This document shows positions 8,897-17,397 of a stretch of DNA of 64,000 bases, piece after piece (position 1 is the stretch's first letter; each line of letters starts with the position of its first letter). Under the pieces are notes generated by a model. It was not told the origin of the DNA. It was given only the letters and a program-made list of their open reading frames with translations, and searched no databases. A program made the position numbers and the translations under genes. The stretch is from Streptomyces sp. cf386 (GTDB lineage Bacteria; Actinomycetota; Actinomycetes; Streptomycetales; Streptomycetaceae), in NCBI RefSeq assembly GCF_900103585.1, contig NZ_FNHV01000006.1:434001-498000 (forward strand), given 5' to 3'.

Positions 8897-9370
8897 TCAA
8901 TTCCCTGTGTCGCACCTGTGCGCCAGCCGAAAGATTGAGGCCTCCACAGGAATTGCACAAGGGCCCTGCACGGCGAACTCCGCCCACACCACCTTGCCGG
9001 GGGTCCGCTCCCCCACTCCCCACTTGTCGGCCAGCTCCTGGACCAGCAGCAGACCGCGACCCCCTTCGCTCTCGTCCGGTTCGTCGGGGATCCTCGGTTC
9101 GCCGGGTCCGCTGTCGTGTACCTCGACGCGGAGTACGTCGCCGTCGTAGCGGACGCGGAGGAGGAAACCCCGGCCGCGGGGCACTCCGTGCAGGAGGGCG
9201 TTGGTCGTCAGTTCGCTTACGCACAGGAGGACGTCGTCGCAGCGGTGCCAGTCGGCGAGGTCCCAGTACTTCAGGGCCCAGGAGGTCATGTGCCGGGCCG
9301 CGGGGATGGATCGGCGGTCGCGGGCGTAGAACTGGTCGCGCTGGTAGGGGAGTTCGTTTGCGGCAATCAC
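8897..9370 (-). CDS. HATPase_c anti-sigma-factor-like ATP-binding protein
   Basis: 157 residues, a single GHKL ATPase fold. Motifs: VSELTTNALLHG (N-box, about residue 53), VEVHDSGPGEP (G1) and EGGRGLLLVQELADKWG (G2). It starts at a GTG at 9370. It is a paralogue in kind of the protein at 2210-2716, with the same likely role of binding or phosphorylating regulatory partners. It is divergent from the HTH/DUF5753 gene at 9483, with a 112-base shared regulatory region that contains a 7-bp inverted repeat. Genes of this type often sit beside DUF397/HTH pairs in Streptomyces. Confidence 0.85.
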   Translation of the reverse strand: MIAANELPYQRDQFYARDRRSIPAARHMTSWALKYWDLADWHRCDDVLLCVSELTTNALLHGVPRGRGFLLRVRYDGDVLRVEVHDSGPGEPRIPDEPDESEGGRGLLLVQELADKWGVGERTPGKVVWAEFAVQGPCAIPVEASIFRLAHRCDTGN

Positions 9371-9416
9371 GGTACGAATGTCGCGCAGAGTCAGTAGCGT
9401 GCAGCAGTGCGTGAGA

Positions 9417-9437
9417 CCGTACAGATTTTTTGTACGG
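9417..9437. promoter_or_regulatory. 7-bp inverted repeat between divergent genes, candidate operator
   Basis: CCGTACA at 9417-9423 and TGTACGG at 9431-9437 are perfect complements separated by GATTTTT. The repeat sits in the 112-base region between the divergent HATPase and HTH genes, 45 bases upstream of the HTH start. Position and symmetry fit a dimeric HTH binding site; the ligand protein is inferred. Confidence 0.45.
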
Positions 9438-9482
9438 GTTCATGCTGGGGCGGTACTTCGGGTGTGGGGAGTTAGGTAGGCC

Positions 9483-10310
9483 ATGAACACCAAGAAGCTG
9501 TCACGGGCAAAGAAGCACTCGACCATGCGCATGCTGGGCAAGCAGTTGCAGAGCGCCCGCAAGGCGGCGGGATACACGCAGAGTTCCCTCGCCCAGGCGG
9601 TCGAGCTGGACGAGGAGACCATCGCGTCGATCGAGCAGGGCAGGCGACCACTGCTGCCTCACATCGCCGTCCGCTTGGAAGAAGTTCTGGACGCGAAGGG
9701 CATGTTGCTGGCGGGCATCGAGAACATGCCGGAGATCGATCAGTTTCCGCTCAACGCGGAGCAGTTCAACATTCACCTGCGCGAAGCCATTGCCATCTCC
9801 TGGTACGAGTGTCTCGTCCTGCCCAGCCCGCTCCAGACTCCGGAGTACGCCCGCGCCGTGTTCCGGGAGCACGTACCCGCGTACGACGAGGACGAGATCG
9901 AGATGAGGACGGCGGAGCGAATCCACCGTCAGGAGATCCTGCGTCGGCCGTCTCCGCCGACGCTGAGCTTCGTTGTCTGGGAGCCCGTGCTCCATCTCCG
10001 CTTCGGTGGGGCCGAGGTCCGCCCCGCTCAGCTCCAGCACCTGCGCGAGCTGACCGAACTCCGGCAACTCGTCCTCCAGATCCTGCCTCTTGACGCACCC
10101 TCGCACGCCGGGACGGCAGGCCCTTTCACCATGCTGGAGACAGCGGACCACCAGCAGCTCGTCTACGCCGAGAGTCAGCTCGGCAGCCACTGGATTGCTG
10201 ACCCGGATCAGGCGGCCAACTTGGCCCACAAGTATGCGATGCTCCGGTCGCAGGCCCTATCCCCCAAGGACTCCAAGAGCTTTCTAGAGCGTCTCGTAGG
10301 AGAGCAATGA
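9483..10310 (+). CDS. XRE-type HTH regulator with DUF5753 domain
   Basis: 275 residues. A helix-turn-helix covers about 17-72 (LGKQLQSARKAAGYTQSSLAQAVELDEETIASIEQG without interruption of the fold), followed by DUF5753, about 95-265 (LPSPLQTPEYARAV, GPFTMLE). This is the WhiJ-like architecture, very abundant in Streptomyces and normally partnered by a small DUF397 protein. Here the partner gene overlaps by four bases (ATGA at 10307). Such pairs tune development and antibiotic production; the DUF397 protein is thought to act on the regulator. The divergent HATPase gene completes the usual trio. Confidence 0.9.
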   Translation: MNTKKLSRAKKHSTMRMLGKQLQSARKAAGYTQSSLAQAVELDEETIASIEQGRRPLLPHIAVRLEEVLDAKGMLLAGIENMPEIDQFPLNAEQFNIHLREAIAISWYECLVLPSPLQTPEYARAVFREHVPAYDEDEIEMRTAERIHRQEILRRPSPPTLSFVVWEPVLHLRFGGAEVRPAQLQHLRELTELRQLVLQILPLDAPSHAGTAGPFTMLETADHQQLVYAESQLGSHWIADPDQAANLAHKYAMLRSQALSPKDSKSFLERLVGEQ

Positions 10311-10486
10311 CCAGCACAGCACCCCAGTGGTTCAAGTCCAGCTACAGCTCCGATTCAGGGGAGTGCCTCGAAGTCGCCCTCACCCCCCACGCCATCCATA
10401 TCCGCGACTCCAAGAACAACCCGGCGGACGGCCCCACTCTCCGGATAGGCCCCGACGCCTGGTCGGCATTCACCGCAGCGAGGTAA
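10307..10486 (+). CDS. DUF397 small protein
   Basis: 59 residues: WFKSSYSSDSGECLEVAL, followed by IHIRDSKNNPADGPTLRIG and WSAF, the standard DUF397 pattern. The ATG overlaps the stop of the HTH gene (ATGA), so translation is coupled. Its final 17 bases overlap the 3' end of the convergent SDR gene at 10470. It is the cognate small partner of the DUF5753 regulator. Confidence 0.9.
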   Translation: MTSTAPQWFKSSYSSDSGECLEVALTPHAIHIRDSKNNPADGPTLRIGPDAWSAFTAAR

Positions 10487-11306
10487 ACGCCGTATCCCGC
10501 GTCCGCTTCTCCCACGCCGCGACATCGCCCCGCACCTGATCGAGGTGGCCGAGGACCGCGTCCACCCCGTCCTCCCCCAACGGCAACCGCAACGGCGTCC
10601 GCTCCGCCTCCAGCGCGGCCAGGATCAGAGCCGCCGCCTTCCCCGGGTCACCGGGCTGCGTACCGTCCCCGCCGGAGACGAACCCGCGGGTCTGGCTCAC
10701 CTTGGGATACAGCCCGCTGTCCGCGCTCGCCCCCGCCCGCCCCGTCTCGAACAGCGACGTACGGAACGAACCCGGCTCGACGATCAGCACCTTGATGCCG
10801 AACTCGGCGACCTCGTCCGCGAGCCCCTCGGACATGCCCTCCAGGGCGAACTTGGTGGCGCTGTACGCCGAGAAGCCCGCGAAGGACATCTGCCCGCCCA
10901 TGCTGCTCATCTGCACGATCGCTCCGGCCCGCCGCTCCCGCATATGAGGAAGCACCGCACGGGTGAGGGCGGCGGGCCCGAAGACATGCACATCGAACAG
11001 CTTGCGCAGCTCGTCCTCGGTTGTCTCCTCGAAGGCGCCCACATGGGTGCGGCCCGCGTTGTTGACCAGCACGTCGATCCGTCCGTGCCGGGCGATCACA
11101 TCCCGTACGGCGGCCTCGGCGGCACCCGTGTCGCCGACGTCCAGCCGTAGCGCCTCCACCTGGTCGGGGTGGGCGGCCACGAGGTCGTCCAGCCCGTCGG
11201 GCCGCCGTACCGCGCCCACCACCACGTCACCCTCGGCGAGCGCGGCCTCGGCGATGGCCCGCCCGAAACCGCTGCTCGCGCCGGTGATCAGCCACACCTT
11301 GTTCAT
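10470..11306 (-). CDS. short-chain dehydrogenase/reductase
   Basis: 278 residues from the ATG at 11306. Classical SDR motifs: TGASSGFG for cofactor binding (about residue 8), NNAG (about 87), catalytic Ser in QMSSMGG and YSATK. An Arg after the second beta strand (VGAVRRPDG) suggests an NADP preference. Substrate unknown. It is transcribed divergently from a LysR regulator 105 bases away, which is the usual layout for a regulator and its target enzyme. The stop overlaps the convergent DUF397 gene by 17 bases. Confidence 0.9.
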   Translation of the reverse strand: MNKVWLITGASSGFGRAIAEAALAEGDVVVGAVRRPDGLDDLVAAHPDQVEALRLDVGDTGAAEAAVRDVIARHGRIDVLVNNAGRTHVGAFEETTEDELRKLFDVHVFGPAALTRAVLPHMRERRAGAIVQMSSMGGQMSFAGFSAYSATKFALEGMSEGLADEVAEFGIKVLIVEPGSFRTSLFETGRAGASADSGLYPKVSQTRGFVSGGDGTQPGDPGKAAALILAALEAERTPLRLPLGEDGVDAVLGHLDQVRGDVAAWEKRTRDTAFTSLR

Positions 11307-11411
11307 GACAGCTCCTCGTTTCCGCACTCGCCGTTTCCGCACTCGCCCGTCGGCGTAAATCCAGCCTGCCGCCGGGTCCGGTTGCGCGTCCAAGACCCAC
11401 GCTGATAACCG

Positions 11412-12320
11412 ATGGCTATGACCATGGACGTACATGTGCGCGACCTGCGCTACTTCGCGGCGGTGGCCGAGGAGCTGCATTTCACCCGCGCGGCCGAGCG
11501 GCTGTACGTCTCCCAGCCCGCGCTCAGCAAGCAGGTACGGGCGCTGGAGCGGCAGCTGGGCGTGGAGCTGTTCCGGCGTGAGCCGCGTGGCGTCGCGCTC
11601 ACCGAGGCCGGGGCGGCGCTGCTGCCGTATGCCCGGCGGGTGCTGGACGTCTGGGAGGAGGGGGCGGCGGCGGTGGAGTCGGCCCGGGCCGCCGCACGCG
11701 GCACGCTGGTGGTCGGTATGAGCACCAGCCCGGGGCGCGGCGGCCTGCTCCCCGCGATCCGGTCCCGCTTCACCGCCGCGCACCCGGACACGGTGCTGCG
11801 TCTGCGCCAGGTGAGCTGGGAGGACCCCACGGCGGGCCTCGCGGACGGCGACGCCGACGTGGCCTTCGTCTGGCTGCCCCTCCCGGACGCCGACCGCTAC
11901 GCGTGGACGGTGGTGGCGGAGGAGCCGCGCCTCGTCGCCCTCCCCGAGTCACATCCGCTCGCAGCCCTTACGGAGGTCGACTTCGCCGACCTCGCCGAGG
12001 AGCCCTTCCTCGCCCTGCCCGCGAGTGCGGGGCCGTTGCGTGACTACTGGCTGGCGCTGGAGGAGCGGGGCGGCCGGGCGCCGCGCGTCGGGGCGGAGAT
12101 CGCGAGCACGGAGGAGACGTACGAGGCGCTGGTCGCCGGTCTCGGTGTCTGCCTGGTCGCGACGGGCAACGCCCCGCTGATCACGCTGGGTGGGGTGGTG
12201 ACGCGGCCGGTTCGGGGGCTTTCGCCGAGTCGGTATGCGTTGGCCTGGCGTGCGGAGGACGGGGGGCGGCCGCTGGTGCGGGCGTATGCGGAGGCTTGCG
12301 GGCGGGTGTCGGGCCCATGA
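11412..12320 (+). CDS. LysR-family transcriptional regulator
   Basis: 302 residues. The N-terminal winged helix is DLRYFAAVAEELHFTRAAERL and QPALSKQVRALERQLGVELF; the C-terminal part is a periplasmic-binding-protein-like effector domain (about 95-295). It probably controls the divergent SDR gene and itself. The ATG at 11412 is followed closely by another in-frame ATG (MAMTMDV), so the exact start may be four codons later. No ligand can be assigned. Confidence 0.9.
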   Translation: MAMTMDVHVRDLRYFAAVAEELHFTRAAERLYVSQPALSKQVRALERQLGVELFRREPRGVALTEAGAALLPYARRVLDVWEEGAAAVESARAAARGTLVVGMSTSPGRGGLLPAIRSRFTAAHPDTVLRLRQVSWEDPTAGLADGDADVAFVWLPLPDADRYAWTVVAEEPRLVALPESHPLAALTEVDFADLAEEPFLALPASAGPLRDYWLALEERGGRAPRVGAEIASTEETYEALVAGLGVCLVATGNAPLITLGGVVTRPVRGLSPSRYALAWRAEDGGRPLVRAYAEACGRVSGP

Positions 12321-12383
12321 CATAACATCAACTTCCCCTTCTCACCCCGCACTTACCGCACTTACCTCAGCGAGGCCCCTGCC

Positions 12384-12905
12384 ATGGCAGACAGCTAGAC
12401 GCCGCCCTCCCCCTCGCCGTCGCCCTCACCCTCCTCCACGCCCTCGCCCCCGTCATCCACGCCCAGGACCTCGGGCACCTCGCCGCTGATGGACGACGTC
12501 GTCGCCGGCGTCGTCCCGGAGGCGGCGGACACCGACCCACGCAGGCGGAACCGCAAGATCCTCATCAGGCTGGGCCGGGTGGTCGTCAGCTCGCTCCTGG
12601 TGTTCCTGGTGGCGAAGGGCGCCGAGTAGCCGTACTTCCAGCACAAGAAGATCGACCTCGGGAACGGCGACACACCCGGGGGCCTTCGGATCCAGGTCAC
12701 GTCCGGCACCCAGGACTGCACCTGGAAGGCCTTCGAGGTCACCTACGTCGACTCCGAAGGCACGCACACCCAGGACATCACGAACAACGGCAAGGGCTTC
12801 ACCGTGCACGGCCTCGCGGAGAAGCAGCGGCAGGTCCTCAAGCTCTCCGAAGCCGGCATCGAGGAATGCGCCCCGACGCCACCGACGTCCTATCCGTGCG
12901 GGTAG
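12384..12905 (+). pseudogene. small membrane-anchored protein gene interrupted by two in-frame TAG codons
   Basis: A single reading frame runs from the ATG at 12384 to TAG at 12903 with two internal TAG codons, at 12396-12398 (after MADS) and 12627-12629 (after VAKGAE). The frame encodes a Ser/Pro/Thr-rich start (TPPSPSPSPSPSSTPSPPSS), a basic stretch (RRRNRKILIRLGR), a short hydrophobic segment (VVVSSLLVFLVA), then a plausible extracellular domain (IQVTSGTQDCTWKAFEVTY, VLKLSEAGIEECAP). Each internal TAG would be a Gln codon (CAG) with one C-to-T change. Third-position GC is maintained across both stops, so this reads as a recently broken gene. A start at 12489 would give only the middle piece. 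Family unknown. Confidence 0.55.
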
Positions 12906-12998
12906 CCCGGGTCCAAGCCCGTACCGCTCCCACCCCATACGTGGTAATTCCCGGCGTATCTCCACCTTCCTCCCCTCCCACCCCGCATCGTCGACGGC

Positions 12999-15620
12999 GT
13001 GACGAAGCCCCACCTCCTCGCCCCCCTCCTGGCCACCGCGCTCCTCCTCCCGGTCCAGCCCCTCCACACCGTCCGCCCGGCACACGCCACCCCCCACTCC
13101 CCCGCCCAAGCCTGCGAAGCCCCCGGCTGGGCCCCCACCGCCACCCGGATCGACCCGAAGGACGCCCACCACCCCTACGTCGGCAACGGCTACCTCGCCA
13201 CCCGCGTCCCGCCCACCGGCACCGGCTACGCCGCCACCGGCGAGAAGACCGGCTGGCCCCTGTACACCCCGCGCTACGACGGCACCTTCGTCTCCGGCCT
13301 CTACGGCCGCGGGCCCGACCACACGGCAGGCCGCGAGGCGCTCGCCGCGCTGCCGAACTGGACCGGCCTCGACGTCGAGGCGGGTGGCCACACATACGGC
13401 GCCCACGGCCGGGTCACCGACTACCGCCAGACCCTCTCCCTGCGCTGCGGCTACCTCCGCACCACCCTCACCTGGACCGCCCCCGACGGCCGCCGCACGG
13501 ATATCGCGTACGACGTCCTCACCTCCCGCGACGACCCGCACACCGGCGCCGTACGCCTGCGTGTCACCCCGCACTGGGACGGCGAACTCACCCTCACCGA
13601 CCGCCTCGACGGCCGAGGCGCCCGTCGGATGACCGGGACGGAAGCGGGTCGCGTCGACGCCCGCACGATCGCGGTGGCGTTCCGGACGCAGGGCACCCGG
13701 GTCGACGGAGCGGTCGCCTCGACGTTCCACGCGCCGCCCGGCGGACGGGCACAACACACCGGTAGTGCAACAAATCTGACCGCGAGTCAGGCAGTCAGCG
13801 TCTCCGTCCGCGCCGGACGTACCTACACCGCCACCAAATACGTCGGCGTCGACACCGCGCTCACCTCCCGCGACCCGCGTTCCGCCGCCCGCACCGCCGC
13901 GCACCGTGCCGCCGGGCGTGGCTGGGCGGCGCTGCTCGGCTCGCACAGTGCGGCCTGGCGGGCCCTGTGGACGGCCGACATCGAGGTGCCGGGGCATCGG
14001 GATCTGCAGTTGTGGGTGCGCTCGGCGCAGTACGGTCTGCTGTCGTCGGTGCGCGCGGGTGGTCGCGACAGCATCGCCCCGACCGGGCTGACCAGCGACA
14101 ACTACGCGGGCATGGTGTTCTGGGACGCGGAGACGTGGATGTTCCCTGCGCTGCTGGTCACGCACCCCGAACTCGCCCGCCCGGTCCTGGAGTACCGCCA
14201 CCGCACCCGCGCCGCCGCCGCCGACAACGCCGCGAGGACGGGGGTGAAGGGGCTGTTCTACCCGTGGACGAGCGCGAGCCGCGGGCGGCTGTGGAGCGAG
14301 TGCCAGAGCTGGCAGCCGCCGCACTGCGTCACCCAGAACCATCTCCAGGGCGACATCGCGCTGGCCGCCTGGCAGTACTACCTGTCCACCGGCGACCTGG
14401 TCTGGCTGCGCGAGCGGGGCCGGCCGCTGCTCGACGGGATCGCGCGCTACTGGGCCTCGCGGGTCACCGAGAACGCCGACGGCTCGTACTCCGTCAAGGA
14501 GGTGGCCGGTCCCGACGAGTACAGCAACGGCGTCACCGACGGCGCCTACACCAACGCCGTCGCCGCGACCGCCCTGCGCGCCGCCACCGACGCCGCCCGC
14601 CTTCTGGGCAGGCAGGCCCCGGCCGACTGGGCGCACATCGCCGGGCGGCTGCGCATCCCGTACGACCCGAAGCGGCGGATCTTCCTCCAGTACGACGGCT
14701 ACGACGGCGCCCCGATCAAGCAGGCCGACACCGTGCTGCTCGTGTATCCGCTGGAGTGGCCCATGCCGGACGGCGCCGCGGCCGCCACGCTCGACCACTA
14801 CACCGCCCGTACCGATCCGGACGGGCCTGCCATGACCGACTCGGTGCACGCGATCGCCGCGGCCTCGACCGGCGAGCCGGGCTGTGTCGCGTACACCTTC
14901 CTGCGGCGCGCCTACCAGCCCTTCGCGCGGGGCCCGTTCGCACTGTTCTCGGAGTCGCGCGGCGAGAAGGCGGGCGCCGCCGATCCGCTCGCGGGCTCCC
15001 CGGCGCAGGACTTCCTCACCGGCAAGGGCGGCTTCCTCCAGGTCTTCACCCACGGCCTGACGGGCCTTCGGCCGCGCCCGGACGCCCTGCACCTCGATCC
15101 GACGCTGCCGCCCCAACTCGCGGACGGGGCACGGCTGTCGGGGCTGCGGTGGCGGGGGCGGACGTACGACGTCTCGATCGGGCCGGAGACGACCACCGTC
15201 CGGCTCCGCTCGGGTGCCCCCGTCCCCCTGGACACCCCGGAGGGCCGCTACACGCTCTACGGCACGGTCACCCTCAAGACCCGCCGCCCCGACCTCGCCC
15301 TCACCCCCGACCTGGCCCGCTGCCGCCCGGTGACGGCGACCTCCGCAGAGCCGGGGCTGTATCCGGAGGCGGCCGTGGACGGCAGTGCGGCCACCGTCTG
15401 GTCCCCGGCCGCCGAGCGCGCCGCCCTCACGGTCGACCTGGGGCGGGCGCTCAAGGTCCGGACGGTCCGGCCGAGTTGGCAGAAGCGGCCGATCGCGTAC
15501 GCCGTCGAGGTCTCGGCGGACGGGCGGACGTGGCATGCGGCGGACGGGAGCGCGGTCCGGTACGTGCGGGTGGGGGTGCGCGGGGAGACGGCGCTGGCCG
15601 AACTCGACGTTCGCACCTGA
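12999..15620 (+). CDS. secreted GH65-family glycoside hydrolase with C-terminal carbohydrate-binding-like domain
   Basis: 873 residues from a GTG. A signal peptide occupies about 1-30 (LLAPLLATALLLPVQP, ATPHSPAQA). The body has the GH65 layout: an N-terminal beta-sandwich (about 45-290), then the (alpha/alpha)6 barrel with EVAGPDEYSNGVTDGAYTN, whose Glu near residue 506 is the expected general acid. The pattern TSDNYAGMVFWDAETWMFPAL is shared with acid trehalases and kojibiose-type enzymes. The C-terminal 105 residues resemble an F5/8 type C sugar-binding module (DGSAATVWSPAAERAALTVD). The likely substrate is an alpha-linked glucose disaccharide such as trehalose, acted on outside the cell. 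No transporter or regulator flanks it. Confidence 0.85.
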   Translation: MTKPHLLAPLLATALLLPVQPLHTVRPAHATPHSPAQACEAPGWAPTATRIDPKDAHHPYVGNGYLATRVPPTGTGYAATGEKTGWPLYTPRYDGTFVSGLYGRGPDHTAGREALAALPNWTGLDVEAGGHTYGAHGRVTDYRQTLSLRCGYLRTTLTWTAPDGRRTDIAYDVLTSRDDPHTGAVRLRVTPHWDGELTLTDRLDGRGARRMTGTEAGRVDARTIAVAFRTQGTRVDGAVASTFHAPPGGRAQHTGSATNLTASQAVSVSVRAGRTYTATKYVGVDTALTSRDPRSAARTAAHRAAGRGWAALLGSHSAAWRALWTADIEVPGHRDLQLWVRSAQYGLLSSVRAGGRDSIAPTGLTSDNYAGMVFWDAETWMFPALLVTHPELARPVLEYRHRTRAAAADNAARTGVKGLFYPWTSASRGRLWSECQSWQPPHCVTQNHLQGDIALAAWQYYLSTGDLVWLRERGRPLLDGIARYWASRVTENADGSYSVKEVAGPDEYSNGVTDGAYTNAVAATALRAATDAARLLGRQAPADWAHIAGRLRIPYDPKRRIFLQYDGYDGAPIKQADTVLLVYPLEWPMPDGAAAATLDHYTARTDPDGPAMTDSVHAIAAASTGEPGCVAYTFLRRAYQPFARGPFALFSESRGEKAGAADPLAGSPAQDFLTGKGGFLQVFTHGLTGLRPRPDALHLDPTLPPQLADGARLSGLRWRGRTYDVSIGPETTTVRLRSGAPVPLDTPEGRYTLYGTVTLKTRRPDLALTPDLARCRPVTATSAEPGLYPEAAVDGSAATVWSPAAERAALTVDLGRALKVRTVRPSWQKRPIAYAVEVSADGRTWHAADGSAVRYVRVGVRGETALAELDVRT

Positions 15621-15684
15621 GTACGGATCCAGGTCCGCTTGACAACTCGGGTGCATGTGACGGCCGTTGCCCTACCTTGGGCAT

Positions 15685-17391
15685 ATGGCGCTGCATCACC
15701 ACAGTGACGGTTCGTGGCGAGTGAGGGTGGACGACGAGGACGGTACGCCCTGTGGCGCCGGGGTGCTGCTCGACGACCGTCATGTGCTCACCTGCGCGCA
15801 TGTCGTCCGGTACGCGGGGGCGGCACCCGGGGGCACCACGAGTCACGTACGGATCAACAGCGTCGCGTGCCGTCCGGAGTGGAGCCGCCCCGCGCGCGTG
15901 GCGTCCGGGACATGGGTGCACGCCAACGGCACACAGCGCGGTGACGTGGCGCTGCTCGAACTCGACGAGCCGGCCGGGTGCGGCACGCGGACGAAATTGT
16001 GGAAGGCGCCCATCTCCGGCGGCACGGTGCGCGTATACGGCTTTCCCCATGCCGATCCGGTCGGCATGGGGGCCGACGCGCAGCTCGCCGGGTCCGGGGG
16101 CCGGCAGGGCGAGTGGGGGCTGATGAAGCGGGTGCGCGTCGGCGATCCGTGGATCCAGCGGGGGTACTCGGGCGCCGGAGCGATGGCGATGGGCGGCGCC
16201 TTCGACGGGCGGGTCATCGGCATCGTGGTGGCCGACTTCGTCGACGGCGACGCGAAGGCGGCGTGGATGCTGCCGACCGAGACGGTGCTCCACTATCTGC
16301 CCCGGATCGCGGAGTTGGGGTTCTACGACGGCGACCCGGCGACCGAACTGGGCGACACCGGCGGCGCGTTGCAGGACCACGTGCTGGGCGACCCGCTGCG
16401 GCTCGCCCTCACGCAGGAGCTCACCCGGCTGCTCGACAGCGGCCGGCCGGGCACCGTCGTCGTCGGCACCGGCGGCACCACCGCGGTGGGCGACTCCTGG
16501 CTCGTCCGCCTCGTGCGCACGGCCGACCCCGCGGCCCGGGCGGTGGTCTCCGACGCGGAGCTGACCGGCGCACCCGGCGACACGGTCCTCGGCCTGGGCT
16601 CCATCGACGCGGCCTACGACGCGCGCGGCAGGTCGGTCGCCGAGGTGTGCGGCTATCTCGCGCGCCGCTTCGGCCTCCCCGGCGGCGACGCCCGCACGGT
16701 GGCCCGGCAACTGCTGCGCCGCAGGCCGCCCGCCTGTCTGGTGGTGGGCGGCGTCGACCGGGCCCAGGACCCACAGGCCCTGGTGGAGGACCTGCTCGGG
16801 CAGTTGGCCGCCCGGGCCCGGTCGCGGGGCCTGCGGCTCGTCCTCGGCTTCGAGGGCGTACCGCCGGAGGGCCTCGCCCGCGACGTGTCCCTCGACCCGG
16901 AACCGATCCGCGGCGCCGTCGTCGGGGGTGTGAGCGCCGACCGCGCCCAGGAGGTGGTCGGCCTGCTCGCCGCCGAGGAGGACGCCGCGGCGGCGCTGGA
17001 ACAGGAGTGGGGCGTACGGTTCTTCGCCGCGCCCCGGCTGCCGCCCCGCACCGCGCCCCGGCTGCGGGTCCGGCTGGCCGTCGCCCGGGCGACCGCGCCG
17101 AACCCCGAACTCACCGCGGTCCACGATCAGGCGGCCGCGGCCCGCGCCGAGGTGGCCCGCTTCGACCGCGGCCTGCGCCGACTGGTCAGAACCCAGCAGG
17201 ACCTCTCCTCGGCCCTGGAACTGCACCGGGTCCGCGCCGCCCGGTACTTCGGCGAGGAGGACCGCCCCCTCGCCGAACTCCACGCCCCGGCGGCCCGCGC
17301 CCTGCAGACCGTACCGATCGACCTCGCGACCGCCCGCCGCTCGGTCGGCCGGTACGCCGACGAGGTCAACCGCCGTATCGAGGAGGCGTGA
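15685..17391 (+). CDS. trypsin-like serine protease fused to a degenerate NTPase-like domain
   Basis: 568 residues. The first 215 form an S1 fold with an intact triad: HVLTCAHVV, GDVALLELDE and GYSGAGAMA. There is no signal peptide, so it is intracellular. Residues about 240-420 look like a P-loop NTPase relic: TVVVGTGGTTAVGDSW stands where a Walker A would be but has no Lys, and ACLVVGGVDRAQDP resembles Walker B. The last 120 residues are helical and Arg-rich. The ATG at 15685 is preferred to the TTG at 15667. No ribosome site is visible, and TACCTT at 15673-15678 would place transcription at the ATG, so a leaderless mRNA is possible. It is the first gene of the operon that ends at 23582. 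Such proteases are known in actinobacterial conflict systems. Confidence 0.75.
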   Translation: MALHHHSDGSWRVRVDDEDGTPCGAGVLLDDRHVLTCAHVVRYAGAAPGGTTSHVRINSVACRPEWSRPARVASGTWVHANGTQRGDVALLELDEPAGCGTRTKLWKAPISGGTVRVYGFPHADPVGMGADAQLAGSGGRQGEWGLMKRVRVGDPWIQRGYSGAGAMAMGGAFDGRVIGIVVADFVDGDAKAAWMLPTETVLHYLPRIAELGFYDGDPATELGDTGGALQDHVLGDPLRLALTQELTRLLDSGRPGTVVVGTGGTTAVGDSWLVRLVRTADPAARAVVSDAELTGAPGDTVLGLGSIDAAYDARGRSVAEVCGYLARRFGLPGGDARTVARQLLRRRPPACLVVGGVDRAQDPQALVEDLLGQLAARARSRGLRLVLGFEGVPPEGLARDVSLDPEPIRGAVVGGVSADRAQEVVGLLAAEEDAAAALEQEWGVRFFAAPRLPPRTAPRLRVRLAVARATAPNPELTAVHDQAAAARAEVARFDRGLRRLVRTQQDLSSALELHRVRAARYFGEEDRPLAELHAPAARALQTVPIDLATARRSVGRYADEVNRRIEEA

Positions 17392-17397
17392 CGCGCC

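Noticed and set aside
10470..10486. The 17-base overlap of the DUF397 and SDR genes considered as a sign of a wrong frame.
   Set aside because: Both proteins keep full family length to their stops; short convergent overlaps are normal in Streptomyces.
12453..15656. A 1,067-codon minus-strand frame opposite the GH65 gene.
   Set aside because: The composition is Gly/Arg/Ala/Val-rich without domain pattern. The plus strand carries a signal peptide and GH65 active-site motif.
15639..15678. TTGACA at 15639-15644 paired with TACCTT at 15673-15678 as the promoter of the protease operon.
   Set aside because: The spacer is 28 bases, too long for a normal sigma-70-type promoter. Only the -10 with a leaderless start is kept as a weak possibility.
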